From Streptomyces lomondensis (GTDB lineage Bacteria; Actinomycetota; Actinomycetes; Streptomycetales; Streptomycetaceae), in the NCBI RefSeq assembly GCF_014651035.1, contig NZ_BMWC01000003.1, positions 186,001 through 250,000 on the forward strand: 64,000 bases of DNA, given 5' to 3'. This document shows positions 26,162 through 34,546 of the stretch, piece by piece (the stretch's first letter is position 1; every line of letters begins with the position of its first letter). Below the pieces are notes generated by a model, which worked only from the letters and a program-made list of their open reading frames with translations, was not told where the DNA came from and ran no database searches. A program made the position numbers and the translations under genes.

Positions 26162-27471
26162 GCCCCGAAGCCCCTGCGTCCGACAGCGGCCCCACCACGG
26201 CCCCGCGGTCGGCCGGCCCTGTGACGCCCGCCGCGCACCAGGCGCTGACCTGCGAGCACCAGGCGCTGACCGGCTCCGGGGCGACCGCTGGCCACCAGGC
26301 GCTGACCTCCGAGCACCAGGCGCTGACCGGCTCCGGGGCGACCGCTGGCCACCAGGCACCGACCTCCGAGCACCAGGCGCTGACCGACTCCGAGGCGACC
26401 GCCACGCACCAGGCCCCGGCCGCCCCCGTGACGCCCGCCGCGCCCCACGTGAGTTCCGGCCCGGGGGCGGTCCCGGGCAACCGCCGCACCACCTCCGTGC
26501 CGACCGGGTCGGCAACGCAACCCGGCGTCCTTCCTCCCCTCCGCTTCGGCTACGGCACCAACGGTCTCGCCGACCTCCGGCTCGACGACGCGCTCTCCCT
26601 CCTCGCCGACCTCGGCTACGACGGCGTCGGACTGACCCTCGACCACATGCACCTCGACCCGCTCGCCCCCGGCCTGGCCGCCCGCACCCGCCGGGTCGCG
26701 CACCGGCTGGACGCGCTCGGCCTGGGCGTCACCGTGGAGACGGGTGCTCGCTATGTGCTCGACCCGCGCCGCAAGCACGGCCCGTCCCTGCTGGACCCGG
26801 ACCCCGGCGACCGGGCTCGCCGCGTCGATCTCCTCGTCCGGGCGGTCCGGGTCGCCGCCGACCTCGGCGCCCACGCGGTGCACTGCTTCAGTGGGGTCGT
26901 CCCGGACGGCACCGACACGGACACCGCCTGGAAGCGGCTCGCCGAGACCCTCACCCCCGTCCTGGACGCGGCCGCCTCCGCCGGTGTCCCGCTGGCCGTC
27001 GAACCCGAACCGGGTCACCTCCTCGCCACCCTGGCCGACTTCCACCATCTGCGCCGCGTCCTCGGCGACCCGGGACCTCTCGGCCTCACCCTCGACATCG
27101 GCCACTGCCAGTGCCTCGAACCCCGATCTCCCGCCGACTGTGTGCGGGACGCCGCGCCCTGGCTGCGTCACGTCCAGATCGAGGACATGCGGCGCGGCGT
27201 GCACGAGCACCTCCCCTTCGGGGACGGGGAGATCGACTTCCCACCGGTCCTGGCGGCCCTCGCCGCCACCGGCTACCAGGGCCTGACCGTCGTCGAACTG
27301 CCCCGCCACTCCCACGCCGGCCCGCACTTCGCAGCCCACTCCCTGCCGTTCCTCCGTCACGCCGAGCGGACCGCGGCCACCGCGTCGCCCCACCCCGCTC
27401 CGGCCCTCCAGCAGGCCGCGCCACCCCACGGCGCTCCCTCCGCCACCTCTGAAGGGAGCAGCACCAGATGA
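26158..27471 (+). CDS. TIM-barrel isomerase/AP-endonuclease-2 protein of the ebo-like operon
   Basis: This 437-residue protein has a conserved core from about residue 128 (LRFGYGTNGLADLRLDDAL). Probable metal ligands lie in LAVEPEPGHLLA, LTLDIGHCQC, HVQIEDMRRG and the final VVELPRHSH. It resembles sugar-phosphate isomerases/epimerases; the product is unknown. ATGA at 26158 overlaps the prenyltransferase stop, which argues for this start even though the first 127 residues are low-complexity and contain a 57-bp repeat. It is coupled to eboA in the same way. Confidence 0.88.
   Translation: MSPEAPASDSGPTTAPRSAGPVTPAAHQALTCEHQALTGSGATAGHQALTSEHQALTGSGATAGHQAPTSEHQALTDSEATATHQAPAAPVTPAAPHVSSGPGAVPGNRRTTSVPTGSATQPGVLPPLRFGYGTNGLADLRLDDALSLLADLGYDGVGLTLDHMHLDPLAPGLAARTRRVAHRLDALGLGVTVETGARYVLDPRRKHGPSLLDPDPGDRARRVDLLVRAVRVAADLGAHAVHCFSGVVPDGTDTDTAWKRLAETLTPVLDAAASAGVPLAVEPEPGHLLATLADFHHLRRVLGDPGPLGLTLDIGHCQCLEPRSPADCVRDAAPWLRHVQIEDMRRGVHEHLPFGDGEIDFPPVLAALAATGYQGLTVVELPRHSHAGPHFAAHSLPFLRHAERTAATASPHPAPALQQAAPPHGAPSATSEGSSTR
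26236..26424 (+). repeat. 57-bp tandem repeat, 3.3 units, inside the TIM-barrel gene
   Basis: Units at 26236-26292, 26293-26349 and 26350-26406 plus an 18-bp partial unit code for a 19-residue repeat (two HQALT blocks, then GSGATAG). The first two units differ at one base; the third is more diverged. The repeat is in frame and precedes the conserved domain. Confidence 0.9.
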
Positions 27472-28229
27472 CCCACCCCCGCGCCACGCCCACGGCGAGA
27501 ACCGAGAGCACCCAGGACGCCCCCAGCACCAGAACCCACACCGGCCGAACCACCTCTGACACAGTCCTCCCCACCGTCCCCACCCTCCCCACGCTCGCCG
27601 ACCTCCGTCACCACCTCAGCACCCACCTCGACCCGGACGCCCGCGCCTGGCTTGAGCACGCCCTCGACGAGGCGGCCGCCCACCCCGGCATCCACGGGCC
27701 CATCTCCGCGTGGGAGCTGCGCCTCGCCGAGGCGGGCCGCCGCTGCGGTGCCGCGCATGCCGACGCCGCCCGGGTGCTCATCCTCGACGCGGCCCGCGCC
27801 GGCACCGACGCCCTGACCCGCGTGTACTTCCAGGGCACCGCCGACGAGCGCCGCGCCGTCCTGCACGCCCTGCCCCACCTCGTGTCCGGCCCCGATGCCC
27901 TCCCGCTCGTCGAGGACGCCCTGCGCACCAACGACACCCGGCTCCTCACCGCCGCCGTCGGCCCCTACGCCGCCCGGCACCTGGCCCCCCACCCTTGGCG
28001 CCACGCCGTGCTGAAGTGCCTGTTCACCGGCGTCCCCGTCGACCACGTCGCGGAGCTGCCCCGGCGCGCCCGCGGCGATGGCGAACTCGCCCGCATGCTC
28101 GGCGACTACGCCGCCGAACGCACCGCCGCCGGCCGCCCCGTCCCCGAGGACCTGCACCGCGTCCTGGACCTGACCGAGTCCGTCACCCCCGCCCCCGGCA
28201 CGGACCACCCCCACGGCAAGGAGTCCTGA
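27468..28229 (+). CDS. eboA: EboA-domain protein
   Basis: The 253-residue protein is all-helical and matches the EboA family (LDEAAAHPGIHGPISAWELRLAEAGRRCG, LPLVEDALRTNDTRLLTAAVGPYAARHL, AWRHAVLKCLF-type). Its biochemical role is unknown. In cyanobacteria eboA sits in the ebo cluster needed for scytonemin precursor transport. Both ends are coupled: ATGA with the TIM-barrel gene and a one-base overlap (TGATG) with the TatD gene. The first 35 residues are Thr/Pro-rich and probably disordered. Confidence 0.9.
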   Translation: MTHPRATPTARTESTQDAPSTRTHTGRTTSDTVLPTVPTLPTLADLRHHLSTHLDPDARAWLEHALDEAAAHPGIHGPISAWELRLAEAGRRCGAAHADAARVLILDAARAGTDALTRVYFQGTADERRAVLHALPHLVSGPDALPLVEDALRTNDTRLLTAAVGPYAARHLAPHPWRHAVLKCLFTGVPVDHVAELPRRARGDGELARMLGDYAAERTAAGRPVPEDLHRVLDLTESVTPAPGTDHPHGKES

Positions 28230-29158
28230 TGCGCATCTTCGACCCCCACATCCACATGACCTCCCGCACCACCGACGACTACGAGGCCATGTACGCCGCC
28301 GGTGTCCGCGCCGTCGTCGAACCCTCCTTCTGGCTCGGCCAGCCGCGCACCTCGCCCGCCTCCTTCCGCGACTACTTCGACGCCCTCCTCGGCTGGGAGC
28401 CCTTCCGCGCCGCCCAGTACGGCATCGCGCACCACTGCACGATCGCCCTCAACCCCAAGGAGGCGAACGACCCGCGCTGTGTGCCCGTCCTCGACGAACT
28501 GCCCCGGTATCTCGTCAAGGACAACGTCGTGGCGGTCGGCGAGATCGGCTACGACTCCATGACTGCCGCCGAGGACACCGCCCTCGCCGCGCAGCTCCAG
28601 CTGGCCGCCGACCACGGCCTGCCCGCCCTCGTGCACACCCCGCACCGCGACAAGCTCGCCGGTCTGCGCCGCACCCTGGACGTCGTCCGGGAATCCGCCC
28701 TGCCCGCCGAACGCGTCCTGGTCGACCACCTCAACGAGACCACCGTCAAGGAGGCCAGGGACAGCGGCTGCTGGCTGGGCTTCTCCGTCTATCCGGACAC
28801 CAAGATGGACGAGGAGCGGATGGTCGCGATCCTGCGCGCCTACGGGCCCGAGCAGGTCCTGGTCAACTCCGCCGCCGACTGGGGCAGGAGCGACCCCCTC
28901 AAGACCCGCAAGGTCGGCGATCTGATGCTCGCCGAGGGATTCGACGAGGACACCGTCGACCGGGTGCTGTGGCGCAACCCCGTCGCCTTCTACGGGCTCA
29001 GCGGCCGTCTGAATCTGGACGTCACCGGCACCGAGGCCACCCACGAGGGCAACTCCATCCTGCGCGGCGCCCCGAAGGACCTGGCAAGCCCGAAGGACCC
29101 GCACGAGCCGGACCGCGGCCCCGAAGTGCCGGCCCGCGTCCCCGCCGCGGAGGCGTGA
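28229..29158 (+). CDS. eboB: TatD-family metal-dependent hydrolase (EboB-like)
   Basis: This 309-residue protein has the metal-dependent hydrolase set: HxH in DPHIHM (residues 5-10), Glu in AVGEIGYDS, His in LVHTPHRDK, His in VLVDHLNE and the late Asp in NSAADWG. EboB homologues belong to this group and their substrate is not established. The start overlaps the eboA stop (TGATG), which overrides longer open-frame options. About 40 C-terminal residues (from GAPKDLASPKDP) are low-complexity. Confidence 0.9.
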   Translation: MRIFDPHIHMTSRTTDDYEAMYAAGVRAVVEPSFWLGQPRTSPASFRDYFDALLGWEPFRAAQYGIAHHCTIALNPKEANDPRCVPVLDELPRYLVKDNVVAVGEIGYDSMTAAEDTALAAQLQLAADHGLPALVHTPHRDKLAGLRRTLDVVRESALPAERVLVDHLNETTVKEARDSGCWLGFSVYPDTKMDEERMVAILRAYGPEQVLVNSAADWGRSDPLKTRKVGDLMLAEGFDEDTVDRVLWRNPVAFYGLSGRLNLDVTGTEATHEGNSILRGAPKDLASPKDPHEPDRGPEVPARVPAAEA

Positions 29159-29161
29159 GCC

Positions 29162-30331
29162 ATGCGCTTCCGCCACCCCGACGGCTCCACCGTCCACCTC
29201 GCCTACTGCACCAATGTCCACCCCGCCGAAACCCTCGACGGCGTCCTCGCCCAGCTCCGCGACCACTGCGAACCCGTCCGCCGCCGCCTGGGCCGCGACC
29301 GGCTCGGCATCGGGCTGTGGCTCGCCAAGGACGCCGCGCACGCCCTCGTCACCGACCCTGCCGCGCTGCGCGGCCTGCGCACCGAGCTCGACCGGCGCGG
29401 CCTGGAGGTCGTCACCCTCAACGGCTTCCCCTATGAGGGCTTCGGCGCCGAGGAGGTCAAGTACCGCGTCTACAAGCCCGACTGGGCCGACGCGGAACGT
29501 CTCGACCACACCACCGCCCTGGCCCGCGTCCTCGCCGGACTGCTCCCCGACGACGTCACCGACGGCACCATCTCCACCCTGCCCCTCGCCTGGCGCACCG
29601 CGTACGACGACGAGCGCGCGGAGACCGCCCGCACCGCGCTGCGCACCCTCGCCGAACGCCTCGACGCCATCGAGGAGCTGACCGGCCGCTCCCTCCGCGT
29701 CGGCCTGGAACCGGAACCCGGCTGTGTCGTCGAGACCACCCGCGACGCCATCGCCCCGCTCACCGCGATCGCCCACGACCGCATCGGCGTCTGTGTCGAC
29801 ACCTGCCATCTCGCCACTTCCTTCGAAGACCCGCACACCGCCCTGGACGCGCTCACCGAGGCAGGCATCCCCGTCGTCAAATCCCAGCTCTCCGCCGCCC
29901 TGCACGCCGAACACCCCCATCTTCCGGAGGTCCGCGAGGCCCTCGCCGCCTTCGCCGAACCCCGCTTCCTGCACCAGACCCGCACCGCCACCGCCGCCGG
30001 CCTGCGCGCCACCGACGACCTCGACGAGGCCCTCGCGGGCCACGCCCTGCCGGACGCCTCACCCTGGCGCGCCCACTTCCACGTCCCCCTGCACGCGGCC
30101 CCCGCCGCACCCCTCACCTCCACACTCCCGGTCCTGAAAGCCGCACTGACCCGGCTCGTCGGCGGCCCGACCCCGCTCACCTGCCACCTGGAGGTCGAGA
30201 CCTACACCTGGCAGGCCCTCCCGCCCGAGCTGCGCCCCAAGGGCCGAGCCCAGCTCGCCGAGGGCATCGCCGCCGAACTCACCCTCGCCCGCGACCTGCT
30301 GACCGACCTCGGCCTGAAGGAGCTGCCATGA
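29162..30331 (+). CDS. eboE: Metabolite traffic protein EboE
   Basis: The 389-residue TIM-barrel protein opens with the EboE signature LAYCTNVHPAETLDGVLAQL. It keeps further family blocks: GIGLWLAKDAA, TLNGFPYEGFG, KPDWADAERL, GLEPEPGCVVETT and GVCVDTCHLATSFED. The VDTCH and GLEPEPG segments supply likely metal ligands, but no reaction has been assigned to the family. It starts three bases after eboB and overlaps the phosphodiesterase gene by four. Confidence 0.93.
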   Translation: MRFRHPDGSTVHLAYCTNVHPAETLDGVLAQLRDHCEPVRRRLGRDRLGIGLWLAKDAAHALVTDPAALRGLRTELDRRGLEVVTLNGFPYEGFGAEEVKYRVYKPDWADAERLDHTTALARVLAGLLPDDVTDGTISTLPLAWRTAYDDERAETARTALRTLAERLDAIEELTGRSLRVGLEPEPGCVVETTRDAIAPLTAIAHDRIGVCVDTCHLATSFEDPHTALDALTEAGIPVVKSQLSAALHAEHPHLPEVREALAAFAEPRFLHQTRTATAAGLRATDDLDEALAGHALPDASPWRAHFHVPLHAAPAAPLTSTLPVLKAALTRLVGGPTPLTCHLEVETYTWQALPPELRPKGRAQLAEGIAAELTLARDLLTDLGLKELP

Positions 30332-31746
30332 GCACCCATGAGCACCCGGACCCGGCCACCGCGGACCGCGAGCGCCCCACCCCGCTCCTCGTCCTGGACG
30401 TCGTCGGCCTCACCCCCCGTCTCCTCGACCACATGCCCCACCTCAAGGCGCTCGGCCAGTCCGGCTCCCGCGCCCCGCTGGGCACCGTCCTGCCCGCCGT
30501 CACCTGCGCCGCCCAGTCCACCTTCCTCACCGGCACCATGCCCTCGGAGCACGGCATCGTCGGCAACGGCTGGTACTTCCGCGAACTCGGCGACGTCCTC
30601 CTGTGGCGCCAGCACAACGGGCTCGTGGCCGGCGACAAGCTCTGGGACGCTGCCCGCCGCGCCCACCCCGGCTACACCGTGGCGAACATCTGCTGGTGGT
30701 ACGCCATGGGCGCCGACACCGACATCACCGTCACCCCCCGTCCGATCTACTACGCCGACGGCCGCAAGGAACCCGACTGCTACACCCGGCCGGCCGCACT
30801 CCACGACGAACTCACTGACAAACTCGGCACGTTCCCTCTGTTCCACTTCTGGGGCCCCGGAGCGGACCTCGTCTCCAGCCGGTGGATCATCGATGCGACC
30901 CGCCACATCATCCGCACCCGCCACCCCGACCTGACGCTCTGCTACCTCCCTCACCTCGACTACGACCTCCAGCGCTTCGGCCCCGACGACCCGCGCTCCC
31001 TGAAGGCGGCCACCGAACTCGACACCGCCCTGGCACCGCTCCTGGACGACGCCCGCGCCGAGGGACGCACGGTCGTCGCGCTGTCCGAGTACGGCATCAC
31101 CCGCGTGAACCGGCCCGTCGACATCAACCGCGCCCTGCGCCGCGCCGGTCTGCTGGAGGTGCACACGCAGGACGGCATGGAGTACCTCGACCCGATGGCG
31201 TCCCGTGCCTTCGCGGTCGCCGACCACCAGATCGCCCACGTCTACGTGCGCCGCCCCGAGGACCTCGACGCCACCCGGGCCGCGCTCGACGGCCTGCCCG
31301 GCATCGAGCAACTCCTCGACGACGAGGGCAAGAAGAACCACCATCTCGACCACCCGCGCGCCGGCGAACTCGTCGCCGTCGCGGAACCCGACGCCTGGTT
31401 CACGTACTACTACTGGCTCGACGACGCCCGCGCGCCCGACTTCGCGCGACTCGTCGAGATCCACCGCAAACCCGGCTACGACCCGGTCGAACTCTTCATG
31501 GATCCCCTCGACCCCTACGTCAAGGTCAAGGCGGCCACCGCTCTGGCGCGCAAGAAACTCGGCATGCGCTACCGCATGGCGGTCGTGCCCCTGGACCCCT
31601 CACCTATTCGCGGCAGCCACGGCCGCCTCCCGGCGAGCGACGACGACGGTCCGCTCCTCATCTGCTCCACCCCCCGCGCTGTCGGCGACCGCGTCGCGGC
31701 CACCGATGTGAAGTCACTGCTGCTCCGACTCGCCGGTCTCACCTGA
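30328..31746 (+). CDS. eboF: Alkaline phosphatase/nucleotide pyrophosphatase-type enzyme (EboF-like)
   Basis: The 472-residue protein has the phosphodiesterase-superfamily core. LVLDVVGLTPRLL carries the first metal-site Asp and LPAVTCAAQSTFLTGTMPSEHG carries the nucleophilic Thr and its flanking motif. YLPHLDYDLQRFG and SEYGI, then AVADHQIAHVY, give the remaining metal ligands. It has no signal peptide, so it would act in the cytoplasm, perhaps hydrolysing a phosphodiester or pyrophosphate made by the upstream enzymes. It is the last gene of the coupled run that starts at 23769. Confidence 0.9.
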   Translation: MSTHEHPDPATADRERPTPLLVLDVVGLTPRLLDHMPHLKALGQSGSRAPLGTVLPAVTCAAQSTFLTGTMPSEHGIVGNGWYFRELGDVLLWRQHNGLVAGDKLWDAARRAHPGYTVANICWWYAMGADTDITVTPRPIYYADGRKEPDCYTRPAALHDELTDKLGTFPLFHFWGPGADLVSSRWIIDATRHIIRTRHPDLTLCYLPHLDYDLQRFGPDDPRSLKAATELDTALAPLLDDARAEGRTVVALSEYGITRVNRPVDINRALRRAGLLEVHTQDGMEYLDPMASRAFAVADHQIAHVYVRRPEDLDATRAALDGLPGIEQLLDDEGKKNHHLDHPRAGELVAVAEPDAWFTYYYWLDDARAPDFARLVEIHRKPGYDPVELFMDPLDPYVKVKAATALARKKLGMRYRMAVVPLDPSPIRGSHGRLPASDDDGPLLICSTPRAVGDRVAATDVKSLLLRLAGLT

Positions 31747-31826
31747 GGACGGACCCTCAGTCCCGACTGGTCACAAGTGAAGCACTCACCACTGACAACG
31801 CCCCGCGATCACGAGGAGTTCCCCGC

Positions 31827-32879
31827 ATGAGCCGCTTCTCCCAGCCCGACCCCGAGCTCACCCACCGCCTCAGCAGACGAGGCATGCTCGGCGTGGCGGC
31901 CGGTGCCACCGCCGCCGCCCTGCTCGGCGCCGCGGCCCCGGCGACGGCCGCCACCGGCAACGCGAGTGCCGCGACCGCGTCCGGCGCCAAGGGCCGCGGC
32001 CGCCCCGTCCTGCCGCCCGGCCGCCTCGGCATCCAGCTCTACAGCCTGCGCGACAAGGTCTCCACCCTCGGCTTCGGCCCCGTCTTCGCCGAACTGGAGA
32101 AGTACGGCTACGACGAGGTCGAGTTCGCCGGCTACACCCAGGGCTCGGCGGGCCCCATCACGCTCGCCCAGCTCAGGCGACTGGCCCGCAGCCACGGCCT
32201 GAACCCGATCGGCAGCCACGTCGGATACTACTCCAGCGACCCGAACGCCTACACCTTCGCCCAGAACCTCACCAAGGTCCTCGACGACGCCCAGGCCCTC
32301 GGCCTGAAGCACATCGGCACGGCCGCCGGCCCGTTCCGCTACGGCTCGACCGTCGACGCCTGGAAGCGCGCCGCCGAGGACTTCAACACCTACGGCGCGG
32401 CGGCCAGGGCCCGGGGCATGAAGTTCTACCAGCACAACCACTCCGAGGAGTTCTCCTTCGCCACCGACAACCCCAAGGTCCGCCTCTACGACGTCCTGCT
32501 CAAGGAGACCGACCCCGACCTCGTCTACCTGGAGATGGACATCTACTGGGCGTACGTCGGCCAGTTCCGGTTCTCCAAGCGGCCCGACGGCACGCCCGCG
32601 CCGTTCGAACCGCTCGACTACGTCCTCCGGCAGCCCGACCGCTACCCGCTGTTCCACGTGAAGGACGGCGAGAGCGACCCGTCGAACCCGTACGGCTACC
32701 GCATGGTCGACGTCGGCGACGGGGACATCGACTACCAGCGGTTCATCTCCGCCGTGACGCGGCTGCGCGGACACCGCATGGCCCACCACTGGCAGGCCGA
32801 GCACGACAACCCGGCCGAGTCCTTCACCTTCGCGCGCCGCTCCAGCGCGCACCTGCACTCGCTGAGGGAGAAGTGCTGA
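31827..32879 (+). CDS. Tat-exported sugar isomerase/epimerase-like TIM barrel
   Basis: The 350-residue protein has a twin-arginine signal (LSRRGMLGVAAGATAAAL, residues 14-31) and AxA-type cleavage near ATAATG. The mature part is an AP-endonuclease-2-fold barrel (GIQLYSLRDKVS, HIGTAAGPFRYGST, YLEMDIYWAYVG, FHVKDGESD). Tat export implies a folded, probably metal-containing enzyme acting outside the membrane, unlike the two cytoplasmic barrels at 18747 and 26158. It follows eboF by 80 bases with a GAGGAG ribosome site. Relatives often sit with ThuA/DUF1080 proteins, suggesting an extracytoplasmic keto-sugar step. Confidence 0.9.
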   Translation: MSRFSQPDPELTHRLSRRGMLGVAAGATAAALLGAAAPATAATGNASAATASGAKGRGRPVLPPGRLGIQLYSLRDKVSTLGFGPVFAELEKYGYDEVEFAGYTQGSAGPITLAQLRRLARSHGLNPIGSHVGYYSSDPNAYTFAQNLTKVLDDAQALGLKHIGTAAGPFRYGSTVDAWKRAAEDFNTYGAAARARGMKFYQHNHSEEFSFATDNPKVRLYDVLLKETDPDLVYLEMDIYWAYVGQFRFSKRPDGTPAPFEPLDYVLRQPDRYPLFHVKDGESDPSNPYGYRMVDVGDGDIDYQRFISAVTRLRGHRMAHHWQAEHDNPAESFTFARRSSAHLHSLREKC

Positions 32880-32892
32880 GGGCCGTACGGGC

Positions 32893-32932
32893 ATGAGGAG
32901 GCCCCTCCCCGGCCGGGGAGGGGCCTCCTCAT
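32893..32932. terminator. Perfect 40-bp palindrome terminator
   Basis: The sequence is exactly self-complementary over 40 bases around GGCCCCTCCCC/GGGGAGGGGCC, with arms starting ATGAGGAGG, and extends one more pair on each side. It begins 13 bases after the isomerase stop. As a loop-free GC stem it should stop the long plus-strand transcript, and it separates it from the convergent oxalate block. Confidence 0.8.
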
Positions 32933-33035
32933 GTGCGGGACGGTCAACCATCGTTTCGCGATGGGGACGGTGTGCGGCGGCGGACGGTGCGTGCGGGCTG
33001 CCGGCCGCGAACGGCTCCGCGGTCGTGTCAGGTCG

Positions 33036-34424
33036 TCAGGCCGTGTCCTCGCCGAGCGGTTGCGGGTTGGGAGCGATGCGGCGCCTTTCCTTGTCGCGTC
33101 CCGGCGGGCTGAGGAACACGGCCACACAGCCGGCGAAGAGGGAGATGGAGCCGGCCAGGATGAAGGCCCCGGAGTGCCCCCAGGCGCCGACGACCACGGC
33201 ACCCATGCCGGCGCCCAGACCGGAGACGAGCTTGGCGCTGTAGACCATGCCGTAGTTGGACGCGTTGTTGTTCTCCCCGAAGTAGTCGGCGGTGAGGGCC
33301 GCGAACATCGGGAAGATCGCGCCGCCGCCGAAGCCGGAGATCGAGGAGAAGACCAGGAACATCGGGAGGTTCTCGGCGCTCGCCGACCAGAGGATGCCGT
33401 ACTGGGACAGGCCCAGGATGACGCAGACGACGAGCAGGCACCGTTTGCGGCCGTACAGGTCGGAGAGCCAGCCGATGACGCCGCGCCCGGTGCCGTTGAC
33501 GATGGCCTTCAGGGACATGGCCGTGGCGACGATGCCGCCCGCGAACCCTGCCTCCTCGCCGATCTCCACCTGGAAGGCGATGCCGAAGATGTTCACGCCG
33601 GACGTACAGGCCAGGCAGAACCACATCAGGGCCACCCGGCCGGTCTTCCAGGCCTCCTTGGGGGAGTACTGGCGCACCGCCGGCGGGTTCATCCGCAGGG
33701 AGCGGGCCGCGCGCGGGTCCTTCGGCGGGTTGAGCGGGTCGATGTCGGCGGGCCACCAGTTCTTCGGCGGGTCCTTGAAGAAGTAACCGGAGCAGGCGAC
33801 TGTTCCGGCCAGGAACACACCCACGGAGACCAGGACCCAGCGGAAGTTGGTCAGGTCCATATAGCCGTTGAAGAGGAAGACGAAGGGCACCGAGCCGTAG
33901 GCGAAACCGCCGTTGACGAAGCCGGTCTTGCCGCCCTTCCGCTCCGGATACCACTTGCCCACCATGTTGACGCAGGTGGCGTACACCATGCCCGCGCCCA
34001 TGCCGCTGAACATGCTGAAACCGATGTAGGCGAAGACGACGTGCGGCGCGAAGGCCAGTGACAGGTAGCCCAGCAGCGTGCCGGCCGCGCCGCACATCAT
34101 CGCCCAGCGGGCCGGAAGTTTTCCGCTCTCCCGCAGCTTGCCCGCGGGGAAGGCCACCGCGGCCTGGAAGAAGACCCACACGGTCATCATCCAGAAGATG
34201 TGCATGCTGTCCCAGCTGTGCGCCGTGTGCAGGGTCTCCTCGGCCGACGCGAACGCGTACTCGGCGGAGGAGATGCCCATCATGCCGATCCAGGGCAGGA
34301 TCACCATCCACTTGCGCTTGCGCCCCATGATGTCGATGTCGGTCTCACCGAGGCGGTAGACGCGACCGTTCGCGTCGGTGACCTCCCGGTAGGGAACCGT
34401 GGTGGGCAGATCGGTCGTTGTCAT
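33036..34424 (-). CDS. Second OFA-family MFS transporter (oxalate:formate antiporter-like)
   Basis: The 462-residue twelve-helix protein has GVIGWLSDLYGRKRCL in the central loop and FGENNNASNYGMVYSAKL in the C-terminal half, both typical of OFA carriers. It also has a soluble segment near residue 230 (FKDPPKNWWPADIDPLNPPKD), a known OFA variant. The ATG at 34424 is chosen over the GTG four codons upstream, which would overlap the AAGGGG ribosome site. It lies downstream of the CoA-ligase/transferase/decarboxylase operon on the same strand, separated by a hairpin. Oxalate uptake with formate export is the likely job. Confidence 0.87.
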   Translation of the reverse strand: MTTTDLPTTVPYREVTDANGRVYRLGETDIDIMGRKRKWMVILPWIGMMGISSAEYAFASAEETLHTAHSWDSMHIFWMMTVWVFFQAAVAFPAGKLRESGKLPARWAMMCGAAGTLLGYLSLAFAPHVVFAYIGFSMFSGMGAGMVYATCVNMVGKWYPERKGGKTGFVNGGFAYGSVPFVFLFNGYMDLTNFRWVLVSVGVFLAGTVACSGYFFKDPPKNWWPADIDPLNPPKDPRAARSLRMNPPAVRQYSPKEAWKTGRVALMWFCLACTSGVNIFGIAFQVEIGEEAGFAGGIVATAMSLKAIVNGTGRGVIGWLSDLYGRKRCLLVVCVILGLSQYGILWSASAENLPMFLVFSSISGFGGGAIFPMFAALTADYFGENNNASNYGMVYSAKLVSGLGAGMGAVVVGAWGHSGAFILAGSISLFAGCVAVFLSPPGRDKERRRIAPNPQPLGEDTA

Positions 34425-34500
34425 GTCGTGTCGCACCCCTTGCGTCGAAAGATCTGGCCAGCGCCCCCTGTCCCATGCCTTTCGTGCGCGTGCGGGTCCC

Positions 34501-34533
34501 GGGGCCGGCCGACGCGCACCGTCGGCCGGCCCC
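34501..34533. terminator. 13-bp perfect stem between CoA ligase and antiporter
   Basis: GGGGCCGGCCGAC-N7-GTCGGCCGGCCCC starts 14 bases past the CoA-ligase stop on the minus strand. It probably reduces readthrough into the transporter gene, which would then need its own promoter between 34425 and 34500. Confidence 0.6.
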
Positions 34534-34546
34534 CTGCTCCCTCACC

